Origin: Streptomyces humidus | GTDB lineage: Bacteria; Actinomycetota; Actinomycetes; Streptomycetales; Streptomycetaceae | Assembly (NCBI RefSeq): GCF_014649655.1 | Contig: NZ_BMTL01000022.1 | Span: forward strand, 62,001 to 126,000 | DNA length: 64,000 bases | Reading direction: 5' to 3' | In this document: positions 8,240 through 15,733 of the stretch, piece by piece | How positions within the stretch are numbered: position 1 is the stretch's first letter | Layout: each line of letters starts with the position of its first letter | Program-made: the position numbers and the translations under genes | The notes under the pieces: model-generated | Told to the model about the DNA's origin: nothing | What the model saw: the letters and a program-made list of their open reading frames with translations, nothing else | The model's database searches: none

Positions 8240-9166
8240 ATGTCCACACCCGCGCCCGGCCCCGCCACCCGACCGCAGGGCCGGCTGACCCACCGCATCG
8301 CCGTCGCCGCGCCCCCGGAGGCGGTGTACGACCTCGTGGCCGACAACACGCACACTCCGCGGCTCTCCCCCACCGTCGTGCACATCGAGCGCGTGCGGGG
8401 CGACGCCCGTGGCGACGTGATCCAGCGGTGGGTCGTCGACGGCGGCGCGCCCCGGACCTGGCAGGTGGCCCGCACCCTCGACGCGGCCCGCGGCCGGATC
8501 TCCTTCGACCAGCTGAACGCGGCTCCCCCGGTGGCCGCCATGCACGGCGAGTGGTGCATCCGGGCCCGCGCCGAGGGGGGCACGGACGTGGAACTGAGCC
8601 ATGCCTGGACGCTGACCGGCGGCGGCGAAGAGGCCGCGCGACGGATGGCGGAGCGCATGGACGGCGGCATCACCGAGCAGTTGCGGGGACTGAAGCGCTT
8701 CGCCGAGCACCTGGACGCCCTCACCCGGCACGAGTACACGGACGAGACCGAGGTGTTCCTGCCTCAGCCGCCGGTCGAGGCCGTCGAGGGGCTCTGGGAC
8801 CCCGCCCGCTGGCCCGAGGTGCTGCCCGGCTGCCGGACGGCGACCGTGACGGCCGAGGCCGAGCGGTGTCTGTCCGTCGACCTCGGGACGACGGCGGGCG
8901 GGCCCGTGCTGCGGCGCTGCTATGTGCGCCCGGCGGCCACCGTGATCGTGTGGAAGCAGACCGAGGGCCTTCCCCCGTTCTGCCGTTCGGTCCGCGGTGA
9001 GATCCGCGCACGGCCCGCCGCCGGCGGCTGCACGGTGAGCGTGCGCCGGACCGACGGTCTCGACCCGGTGGCGCTCGCCGGCCTGCCGGCCGCGGCGGTC
9101 GCCGAGCGGGTCGCCGGGATCCGGGCCGGCGCGGGGCTCGATCCCTTCGCCGGCCTGCCCGGCTGA
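8240..9166 (+). CDS. Didomain aromatase/cyclase (SRPBCC fold)
   Basis: 308 residues made of two START/Bet v1-like halves (about 15-150 and 160-300), each beginning with a 'hxh..PPEAVYDLVAD' or 'hxLPQPPVEAVEGLW' helix. This is the usual size and layout of type II PKS didomain aromatase/cyclases, which set the first ring of an aromatic polyketide. It is the strongest sign in the window that the cluster makes an aromatic type II polyketide, although no KS-alpha/KS-beta is in view. The start ATG is preceded by GGAAAGG. The gene ends at a strong terminator shared with the convergent O-methyltransferase. Confidence 0.85.
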   Translation: MSTPAPGPATRPQGRLTHRIAVAAPPEAVYDLVADNTHTPRLSPTVVHIERVRGDARGDVIQRWVVDGGAPRTWQVARTLDAARGRISFDQLNAAPPVAAMHGEWCIRARAEGGTDVELSHAWTLTGGGEEAARRMAERMDGGITEQLRGLKRFAEHLDALTRHEYTDETEVFLPQPPVEAVEGLWDPARWPEVLPGCRTATVTAEAERCLSVDLGTTAGGPVLRRCYVRPAATVIVWKQTEGLPPFCRSVRGEIRARPAAGGCTVSVRRTDGLDPVALAGLPAAAVAERVAGIRAGAGLDPFAGLPG

Positions 9167-9191
9167 GCGGCCGGCGGCGGCTTCGGACGCC

Positions 9192-9235
9192 GGTGAGGGG
9201 CGGGCGCCCGGAGCATCGGGCGCCCGCCCCTCACC
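9192..9235. terminator. Bidirectional terminator, perfect 19-bp stem
   Basis: Perfect inverted repeat 9192-9210 / 9217-9235 with a 6-nt loop, lying between convergent genes. It is the longest perfect hairpin I found in the window. Confidence 0.88.
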
Positions 9236-9248
9236 CGTCCGCGTCCGC

Positions 9249-10256
9249 TCAGGTCGCAGCGGCGAACTCCACCAGGGTGTGCGGGTCGTGAACCGCGGTC
9301 AGCGAGCGCACGGCCAGCCCCACGCCGGTTCCCATGGCCTCCAGGTCCGCGGCGGTACGGGCCCGGCCGCCGGTGGTGACCAGCATCAGCAGGTCCATGT
9401 CGGTCGTCGAGCTGCGGGCGGACGCCGGGTCGACCAGCGACTCGAGGACCAGCACCCGGCCCGTGGCGCCCGCGGCCTCGGCGCACCGGCCCAGGATCCG
9501 GGCCGCCCGGTCGTCGTCCCAGTCGTGCAGGACGCCGGACAGCAGGTAGACGTCGCCCCCGGTGGGCAGCGGATCGAAGAAACTCCGGGCGACGGTGCTG
9601 GCGCGCCCGGCGAGCCCGGCCTCGGCGAACCGTTCGTCCGCGGCCAGGGTGGGCCCGGGCCGGTCCACGACCGTGCCGCGCAGATGCGGGTGGGCGGCGA
9701 GGAGCGCGGCGAGGAGTGTGCCGTTGCCGCCGCCGACGTCCACCACGTGCGCCGCGGAGGACCAGTCGAAGGCCTCGGCCAGGCCCGGGGCCTTGGCCGC
9801 GGCGCCCGCGGCCATCTGTTCGTCGAAGGTCCGCGACAGGTCGGGGTCCTGGTCGAGGGCCTCCCAGGTGTCGCCGGTCCGGCCGGCCGGGGGCCGTCCG
9901 GTGCGCACCGACTCCAGAAGGTCCGTCAGTGCCAGGTCCACCCGGCCGATGGCGCTCTCGAGGTCGAGCCAGCTGCGGGCGTCGCCCGGACCCTGGGTGC
10001 ACAGCTCCTTGCCGACCTCGGCGAGCGCGTAGGAGTCGGGTGAGGGCTCGCAGAAGACTCCGACGGCGACGAGGTGGCGCATGACACGCCGCAGCGCGGG
10101 GGCGGCGACGCCCGTGCGCTCGGCGAGGGCGGCGAGATCGCCGGTGCCGTCGGCGATGTGGTCGGCGACGCGCAGGGTGGCCGCCACCCTGATCGTCATC
10201 GGCGTCGTCAGGTCGGCCATGTCCTGCAGCCGGGATGCCCAAGGGGCGTCGGTCAT
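9249..10256 (-). CDS. O-methyltransferase, DnrK/TcmN-like
   Basis: 335 residues. N-terminal helical/winged-helix domain (ADLTTPMTIRVAATLRVADHIADGT) and a C-terminal class I SAM fold with VVDVGGGNGTLLAAL and GVLHDWDDDRAARIL, the signature of aromatic-polyketide O-methyltransferases. The likely substrate is a phenolic or carboxyl oxygen of the polyketide core. It lies 54 nt downstream of the FAD monooxygenase on the same strand and is probably its operon partner. ATG 10256 is preceded by GGAGGGAAAG. Confidence 0.9.
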   Translation of the reverse strand: MTDAPWASRLQDMADLTTPMTIRVAATLRVADHIADGTGDLAALAERTGVAAPALRRVMRHLVAVGVFCEPSPDSYALAEVGKELCTQGPGDARSWLDLESAIGRVDLALTDLLESVRTGRPPAGRTGDTWEALDQDPDLSRTFDEQMAAGAAAKAPGLAEAFDWSSAAHVVDVGGGNGTLLAALLAAHPHLRGTVVDRPGPTLAADERFAEAGLAGRASTVARSFFDPLPTGGDVYLLSGVLHDWDDDRAARILGRCAEAAGATGRVLVLESLVDPASARSSTTDMDLLMLVTTGGRARTAADLEAMGTGVGLAVRSLTAVHDPHTLVEFAAAT

Positions 10257-10310
10257 CGTTTCTTTCCCTCCGGATCTGGGTTCACAAAGCCTCGGAACGA
10301 GGTCGTGCGG

Positions 10311-11810
10311 TCATGCGCCCGCCAGGCGCGCCAGCGCCGCGTCCCGTTCGGACCGGGTCCGTTCGGCGGAGTGGCCGACGGCGGCCGCCCAGGCCACATA
10401 GCCGTCAGGGCGGATCAACAGGTGCGTGAGTCCGGCCAGTTCGGGACAGGTCGCCGTCACCACATCGCACCGGCCGCCCGGGAGCGCCCCGCCCGTGGCG
10501 CCGCCGTCCAGGCACAGCAGGACGGGCCGGCCCGGGTGAAGGAGTTCGGCCAGCCTGCGCTTCTTGTCGCCGACGGTGAGCACCGCCTCCGGCGCCCAGC
10601 CGCCCGCCGACGGGTGGGGGTCGGCGGCGCCCGTGGCGTAGCGGACGTCCGCGGCGGAGATCTTCTCGGCGAGGTAACGGTTCACCTCACCGAAGCCGAT
10701 CAGGTCGTGGAACATCGCGCGCAGCGCGTCGACGCGCGGTTCCGGCGCCAGAAGCGCGAGTTGGGCCCGAGCGTGCGTCAGCACGGCGTCGGCGACCGGC
10801 CGGCGCTCGCTCTCGTAGGTGTCGAGCAGCGCGTCGCAGGCCCGGCCCGTGACGCGTGCGGCGAGCTTCCAGCCCAGGTTGACCGCGTCCTGAAGTCCGA
10901 TGTTCAGTCCCTGGCCGCCGACCGGGTAGTGGATGTGCGCCGCGTCACCGGCGAGCAGGACCCGTCCCCGGCGGTAGACGTCGGCCAGCAGGGCCGCGTC
11001 ACCGTAACGGGCGCCCGCCGCCAGTCCCGACATGGGAACGTCCCGGCCGTGGATGCGCGCCACGGTCGCGGTCAGTTCCTCCAGGGTGACCGGGGTGTCC
11101 CGGTCCCCGGGCGGTCCGGTGAACTCGATGGCGACCACCCGGCTGCGTCCTTCTCCCGGGTGGACGGAGATCACGGTGCAGCCCCGCCGGGTGCGGTGCC
11201 AGCCGGCCGGAGCGTTCGCGGGGTCGCCCAGGAACACCTCGCCCGCCGTCGTCGAGGCGATGGCGTCCGTTCCGCGGAAGCCGATGCCCGCGGTGCGCCG
11301 GACGACGCTGCGGGCGCCGTCGCAGCCGACGACGAAGGCGCCGCGCGCGCGGGAGCCGTCGGACATCCGCACGGTGACGCCCTCGGCGTCCTGGTCGACC
11401 CCCGCGACCTCGGCGCCGCGGCGGACCCGCACCCCGAGTTCGGCCGCCCGCTCGCCGAGGATGCGGGCGGTCACGGCCTGCGGCACGAAGAGGGCTCCCG
11501 GCAGCCCGTCGCCCGGCGCCGGGAAGTCCAGGCCGGTGATGCCCGCGAAGTGCCCTCTGGGCAGGGCCCGTTTGTCGTGGCTGAGGCCCGCTCCGCCGTT
11601 CAGTTCGCGTTCGGCGGCCAGGAACCGGTCGAGCAGACCGCGGCGGTCGAGCGTGGGGATCGTCCTGCCGTGCAGCACCTGGGCCCGCGAGTCGTCGGCG
11701 GGCGCCGTCCCCCGTTCGAGGACGGTGACCCGCGCCCCGGTCAGCGCCAGCTCGCACGCGGTCATCAGACCCACGGGCCCCGCGCCCACCACCACCACGT
11801 CCGTACCCAT
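10311..11810 (-). CDS. FAD-dependent aromatic polyketide monooxygenase (PgaE/RdmE/MtmOIV type)
   Basis: 499 residues, usual family length. Seen: VVVGAGPVGLMTACELAL (FAD GxGxxG), GCDGARSVVR (DG motif) and GRVLLAGDAAHIHYPVGGQGLNIGLQDAVNLGWKL (second FAD motif), then a C-terminal thioredoxin-like domain. Such enzymes use NAD(P)H and O2 to hydroxylate or cleave polycyclic aromatic polyketides. ATG 11810 is preceded by GGAAGGAGA. It leads the two-gene operon with the O-methyltransferase, driven by a triple-heptamer SARP-like promoter. Confidence 0.92.
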   Translation of the reverse strand: MGTDVVVVGAGPVGLMTACELALTGARVTVLERGTAPADDSRAQVLHGRTIPTLDRRGLLDRFLAAERELNGGAGLSHDKRALPRGHFAGITGLDFPAPGDGLPGALFVPQAVTARILGERAAELGVRVRRGAEVAGVDQDAEGVTVRMSDGSRARGAFVVGCDGARSVVRRTAGIGFRGTDAIASTTAGEVFLGDPANAPAGWHRTRRGCTVISVHPGEGRSRVVAIEFTGPPGDRDTPVTLEELTATVARIHGRDVPMSGLAAGARYGDAALLADVYRRGRVLLAGDAAHIHYPVGGQGLNIGLQDAVNLGWKLAARVTGRACDALLDTYESERRPVADAVLTHARAQLALLAPEPRVDALRAMFHDLIGFGEVNRYLAEKISAADVRYATGAADPHPSAGGWAPEAVLTVGDKKRRLAELLHPGRPVLLCLDGGATGGALPGGRCDVVTATCPELAGLTHLLIRPDGYVAWAAAVGHSAERTRSERDAALARLAGA

Positions 11811-11860
11811 GGATCTCCTTCCCGTGACGGCTGCGGGCCGCCGGCCGCTCGGACGCCGTC

Positions 11861-11903
11861 AGCGTGGCGGCGCGACGTCAACGGCCGTTGGAGGGCGCGT
11901 CGA
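11861..11903 (-). promoter_or_regulatory. SARP-type promoter of the monooxygenase operon (three heptamers)
   Basis: Minus strand: TCGACGC (11903-11897), TCCAACG (11892-11886) and TTGACGT (11881-11875), each 11 bp apart; 8 bp later CACGCT (11866-11861). Three in-phase heptamers make chance less likely than for the two-heptamer sites. Confidence 0.55.
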
Positions 11904-11935
11904 GCGGCGGCGGACGCCCGGGCGTGTCCGGGCGC

Positions 11936-11967
11936 TCGATCGGTGCTCAACCGGCGGCTGTCAGGGT
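11936..11967 (+). promoter_or_regulatory. SARP-type promoter of the LLM/SDR operon
   Basis: TCGATCG (11936-11942) and TCAACCG (11947-11953) are 11 bp apart; an 8-bp gap leads to CAGGGT (11962-11967). The leader to ATG 12004 carries GGAAGGAG. Confidence 0.5.
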
Positions 11968-12003
11968 CGGCGCGGGCGCACACCGAAGCGGAAGGAGCAG
12001 CCC

Positions 12004-13002
12004 ATGGGACTGCACACAGGTGTCTCTCTGCCGATCTCCGGTGACGACATCCCCGACGTCACGGCCACGGCCAGGTACGCGGAGTCGGCCGGCTTCGACT
12101 CCGTGTGGGTCGGTGACCATCTGGCAGACGGACGGCCCCTGCTGGAGAGCACGCTCGCGCTCGCCGCGGCCGCCGCGGTGACCACCCGGGTGCGCGTCGG
12201 TCTCGGGGTGCTGCAACTGGCCCTGCGCCAGCCGGTGTGGGCCGCGAAGCAGATCGCCACGCTGCAGTGCCTCTCCGGGGGCCGGCTGGTCCTCGGGGTG
12301 GGCACGGGTGGCAGCGTGCCCGCGGAGTGGCGGGCGGCGGGCATCGCGCTGGACGGGCGCGGACGGCGCACCGACCGGGTGCTGGCCGCGCTGCCCGGGC
12401 TGCTGACCGGGCAGCGGACCCCGCTCGCCGGGCTGGTGCCCCGCCCCGGCGGCACACCCGCCGGGTCCGGGTCCCCCGGGACTGCGGACGCCCCGGAGGA
12501 GGTCACGCTGGCGCCCGCGGTGCCCCGGCCGCCGCTGTGGATCGGCGGGGGCTCCGGGCGGGCGCTGCGCCGGGTCGCGGAGTACGGCGACGCCTGGCTG
12601 GCCGCCGCCACGCCTCCGGGCGAACTCGCCGACGCGGGAGGGCGGTTGGGGGAGCTCGCCGCACAGTACGGTCGGCCGGCGCCACAGGTTGCGGCGCTGG
12701 TCATCGCCGCCGGGGTGCGGGAGCACGGGGAGCGCGCCGCCGGGCAGCTGGCCGGGTTCCTGTCCGCCCGGCTGGGCATGGACCCCGGCCGCGCCGCCCG
12801 GGCGGCGGTGGCGGGCGGTCCTGCGGCGATCGCGGAGCGGCTCGACGCGTACCGCGCGGCCGGGGTCCACCACGTGGTGCTGGCCCCGTTCGGGACGGAC
12901 TGGCGGCGGCAGTTCGACGTCTTCGCCGAGGCCCGGCAGCTGCTGGCGGACGGCCGCGTCGAGGCCGGCACGGGGACGGTGTCCGATGCGACCGGTCGGT
13001 GA
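12004..13002 (+). CDS. LLM-class F420/flavin-dependent oxidoreductase
   Basis: 332 residues, luciferase-like TIM barrel: FDSVWVGDHLAD near the N-terminus, LSGGRLVLGVGTGG, and PPLWIGGGSGRALRR. Members reduce or oxidise substrates with F420 or FMN; in polyketide clusters they serve as tailoring reductases or Baeyer-Villiger-type monooxygenases. The exact step cannot be read from sequence. It overlaps the next gene by 17 nt, so the two are co-transcribed and probably translationally coupled. Confidence 0.85.
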   Translation: MGLHTGVSLPISGDDIPDVTATARYAESAGFDSVWVGDHLADGRPLLESTLALAAAAAVTTRVRVGLGVLQLALRQPVWAAKQIATLQCLSGGRLVLGVGTGGSVPAEWRAAGIALDGRGRRTDRVLAALPGLLTGQRTPLAGLVPRPGGTPAGSGSPGTADAPEEVTLAPAVPRPPLWIGGGSGRALRRVAEYGDAWLAAATPPGELADAGGRLGELAAQYGRPAPQVAALVIAAGVREHGERAAGQLAGFLSARLGMDPGRAARAAVAGGPAAIAERLDAYRAAGVHHVVLAPFGTDWRRQFDVFAEARQLLADGRVEAGTGTVSDATGR

Positions 13003-13972
13003 GCCGGCGCCGGCCGGCGGCGACGCGGGCCGGGCGCTGGTCCTCGGCGGGACCGGGTTCGTCGGCCGTCAGGTGTGCGCTCGGCTCGCCGCGCTCGGCC
13101 ATGACGTGCTCGCCGTGGGCCGCACGCGTCCGCCGCGGACCGGGCGGGCGGGGCGGTTCGCGGCACTGGATCTGGCGGCGGCGACTCCCGACGCCCTGGT
13201 TGCCCTGCTGCGGGCCCATCGGCCGACGGTCGTGGTGAACGCGGCGGGCGGAGTGTGGAACGTGGACGCGGAGCAGATGGTCCGGTCGAACGTCACCGTC
13301 GTCGAGCGTCTCGTCGCCGCACTCGGGGGCTGGGAACCGCGGCCCCGGCTCATACAGCTCGGCTCCGCCCACGAGTACGGGCCGGTGCCGTACGGCTCGC
13401 TCGTCGACGAGGAGACCCCGCCCGATCCGCGGACGGACTACGGCCGGACGAAACTGCGCGGAACGACCTGCGTGCTGGACGCGACGCGTGCGGGCGTCGT
13501 CGACGGCATCGTGCTGCGGATCTCCAACGTGCTCGGCCCGGACGCGCCGGCGACCAGTCTGCCGGGGGCGACCGTCGCCCGGCTGCGGACCGCCGCCGAG
13601 ACAGGGCGCACGGCGGTGCTGCGCACCGGCCCGGCGCAGGTGTACCGGGACTTCGTGGACGTGCGTGACGTGGCCGACGGCGTGGCCGCGGCCGCGGCGT
13701 GCGGCGTCGGCGGAGTCGTCAACCTGGGCGGCGGCACGGCCGTCGCGGTGCGCAGCCTGATGGAACAGCTCGCCCGGATCAGCGGCGCGCCCGCCCGGGT
13801 GGTGGTGGACGCCTGCCCGGGCGGGCAGATCGTGCGGGCCAGCGGCGACTGGCAGTTGCTGGACATCACCGCCGCGGGACGGCTTCTGGACTGGACGCCC
13901 GGGCGCCGCCTGACGGAGTCGCTGCGGTCCCTGTGGGAGTCGACGGAGCGCGGGGTGGTGCGGGTCGGCTGA
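12986..13972 (+). CDS. NAD-dependent epimerase/dehydratase (extended SDR), probable sugar 4-ketoreductase
   Basis: 328 residues. GGTGFVGRQV is the NAD-binding loop, LIQLGSAHEYG includes the active-site serine, and YGRTK is the YxxxK catalytic pair. The family reduces the 4-keto group of dTDP-deoxysugars (or epimerises them), the logical last step after RmlB and the RmlC-like epimerase. ATG 12986 lies inside the end of the LLM gene. The convergent antiporter gene begins only 21 nt past its stop, with no clear terminator between. Confidence 0.82.
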   Translation: MRPVGEPAPAGGDAGRALVLGGTGFVGRQVCARLAALGHDVLAVGRTRPPRTGRAGRFAALDLAAATPDALVALLRAHRPTVVVNAAGGVWNVDAEQMVRSNVTVVERLVAALGGWEPRPRLIQLGSAHEYGPVPYGSLVDEETPPDPRTDYGRTKLRGTTCVLDATRAGVVDGIVLRISNVLGPDAPATSLPGATVARLRTAAETGRTAVLRTGPAQVYRDFVDVRDVADGVAAAAACGVGGVVNLGGGTAVAVRSLMEQLARISGAPARVVVDACPGGQIVRASGDWQLLDITAAGRLLDWTPGRRLTESLRSLWESTERGVVRVG

Positions 13973-13993
13973 CCCGGCCGCCGCCTTGGTCCG

Positions 13994-15268
13994 TCAGGGC
14001 CGTGCGGGAGGGGGGCCGGGCACGCCGTTCGCACCCGTCTCGAGGGCTTGCCGGCCGGGGTCCTCCCGGCGGCGCGGCCGCGGGTGAAGGATCCTCAGCA
14101 GCGGACCGGCCAGCGCGGTGGTCACGACGGCCATCACCACCATCAGGGAGTACAGCCCGGTGTCGAGCAGGCCGAGACCGAGTCCGACCGTGAGCACGAT
14201 CAGCTCCGTCAGGCCGCGGGTGTTCATCAGCAGGGCGAGGGTCGCCGACTCGCGGGCGTCCACACCTCCGAGCCGGGCCGCCGTGAACACGCCGAGGAAC
14301 TTTCCGCCCATGGCGACGGCCAGGATCAGGCCCAGCTCGCCCAGGTCGGCGGAACCGACGCCCGACAGGTCGACGCGGATTCCCGCGATCACGAAGTAGA
14401 CCGGCAGCAGCAGCCCCGCCACACCGGCGAGGCCGTTCGCCGTGTCCTCGCGCAGCCTGCGGTCCTGCGCCTCGGGCATGGCGACGCCGAACAGGAAGGC
14501 GCCGAACAGGAAGTGCAGGCCCATCCACTCGGTGAGGGCGCTGGACAGCAGCAGACCGGCCATGGTGATCGCCGGGCGGCGGTGCGCCGCGCGGTCGCCG
14601 CCGGCGGTCAGGAGCCTGCGCAGCAGGGGGCGTCCGATGTACAGCAGCGCGGCCGCGTACGGGATCAGCAGGAGCACCTTCCACTGGCCGCCCCCGGCGC
14701 CGGCCATGGCGACGACCACGGCGAGCAGCGCCCAGGCCACCGCGTCCCCGACGGCGGCGGCGGCCAGGGCCAGCCGGCCGACGTCGGAGTGCAGCATGGC
14801 CCGGTCGGTGAGGATGCGGGCCAGGACCGGAAAGGCGGTGATCGACATGGCCGTCCCCATGAAGAGGACGAACGTCATTTTCTCGCCGTGTGGTTGATGG
14901 TCCGTCAGGCGCAGGGCGAGGAGGGCTCCGGTGCCGAACGGCACGACGATGGAGGCCAGCGCCACCGCCGAGACCGTGCCTCCCCGGCCGCGCAGGGCGC
15001 GCCGGTCGAACTCCACGCCGACCTGGTACATGAAGAGGATCACGCCGAGGTCGGCGAGGACGGTGAGCAGCGGCCGGACGTCCGTGGGGACGAGGGCTCC
15101 GGCGACCGGGTCACCGAGGAGCGTCGGCCCGAGGAGGACACCGGCGAGGATCTCGCCGATGACAGCGGGCTGGTCCAGTCGGCGGGCGAGTGCCCCCAGG
15201 CTCTTGGCCAGCACGATGACGACCGCGAAGTCCAGCAGCAGGAACACCACTTGATGGCTGGTAATCAT
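13994..15268 (-). CDS. Cation/proton antiporter (CPA2, Kef/NapA-like)
   Basis: 424 residues, about 12 hydrophobic segments. ILAGVLLGPTLLG, FMYQVGVEFD, and FLFGAFLFGVAMP are characteristic of Na+(K+)/H+ exchangers. Such genes are common in type II polyketide clusters, where they are thought to help export or self-protection; the transported species is not known here. ATG 15268 lies six bases after a -10-like hexamer, so the message is probably leaderless. It is divergent from the ACP/halogenase operon and shares its control region. Confidence 0.88.
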   Translation of the reverse strand: MITSHQVVFLLLDFAVVIVLAKSLGALARRLDQPAVIGEILAGVLLGPTLLGDPVAGALVPTDVRPLLTVLADLGVILFMYQVGVEFDRRALRGRGGTVSAVALASIVVPFGTGALLALRLTDHQPHGEKMTFVLFMGTAMSITAFPVLARILTDRAMLHSDVGRLALAAAAVGDAVAWALLAVVVAMAGAGGGQWKVLLLIPYAAALLYIGRPLLRRLLTAGGDRAAHRRPAITMAGLLLSSALTEWMGLHFLFGAFLFGVAMPEAQDRRLREDTANGLAGVAGLLLPVYFVIAGIRVDLSGVGSADLGELGLILAVAMGGKFLGVFTAARLGGVDARESATLALLMNTRGLTELIVLTVGLGLGLLDTGLYSLMVVMAVVTTALAGPLLRILHPRPRRREDPGRQALETGANGVPGPPPARP

Positions 15269-15274
15269 GGGGCG

Positions 15275-15306
15275 AGCGTCCCGAAGGCCGGTCGGGCGTG
15301 ACTCGA
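15275..15306 (-). promoter_or_regulatory. SARP-type promoter of the antiporter gene
   Basis: Minus strand: TCGAGTC (15306-15300) and CCGACCG (15295-15289) are 11 bp apart; 8 bp later GACGCT (15280-15275), then 6 nt to ATG 15268. The second heptamer is a weaker match. Confidence 0.45.
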
Positions 15307-15337
15307 ACGGGCGTCGGCGGCCCGCCGCGGCCGCATC

Positions 15338-15369
15338 TCGAGCGGTCCTCCAGACCCGCCCGCCATGCT
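15338..15369 (+). promoter_or_regulatory. SARP-type promoter of the ACP/halogenase operon
   Basis: TCGAGCG (15338-15344) and TCCAGAC (15349-15355) are 11 bp apart, with 8 bp to CATGCT (15364-15369). A GTG at 15378, in frame with the ACP, sits 8 nt further on and could be a leaderless start. Confidence 0.5.
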
Positions 15370-15410
15370 CGGCCCCCGTGACCGAGACGACCACGCAGAC
15401 GGGACGGCAC

Positions 15411-15716
15411 ATGACAGTGGACGACGACGACCGTGATGCGGTGCTGCACAAGCTCATCGCCTTTGTCCGCGGCGAGTTGCTGCCCGAACCGGAGGCTGAC
15501 GGGTTCGGTCCGGACACGTCGCTCGTGGAGTCGGGGATCCTCAAGTCGCTCGAGACGGCTCGCCTGCTCGCCTTCCTGCACCGGGAGTTCGGAGTGCGGG
15601 TGCCTCCCGCCGGGCTGGCCCGTCGCAACTTCGAGAACCTCGGGCGGGTGGCGGACCTGGTCGTCTCACTGCGTGCCGCCGCCCCCGGTCCGCGCTCGGT
15701 CGAGCACAGTCCCTGA
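15411..15716 (+). CDS. Discrete acyl carrier protein
   Basis: 101 residues. The phosphopantetheine site is GILKSLETA (Ser46), where lysine replaces the usual aspartate of the DSL motif; flanking SLVESGIL and FLHREFGVRVP match freestanding carrier proteins that hold a starter or side-chain acyl group. It lies 17 nt upstream of the halogenase, so it probably presents the aryl substrate to it, as ChlB2 does for ChlB4 in chlorothricin. ATG 15411 follows GGGACGG; an in-frame GTG at 15378 would add 11 residues. It appears too specialised to be the main type II PKS ACP. Confidence 0.82.
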   Translation: MTVDDDDRDAVLHKLIAFVRGELLPEPEADGFGPDTSLVESGILKSLETARLLAFLHREFGVRVPPAGLARRNFENLGRVADLVVSLRAAAPGPRSVEHSP

Positions 15717-15733
15717 CCTGATGGGAGTTGGGT

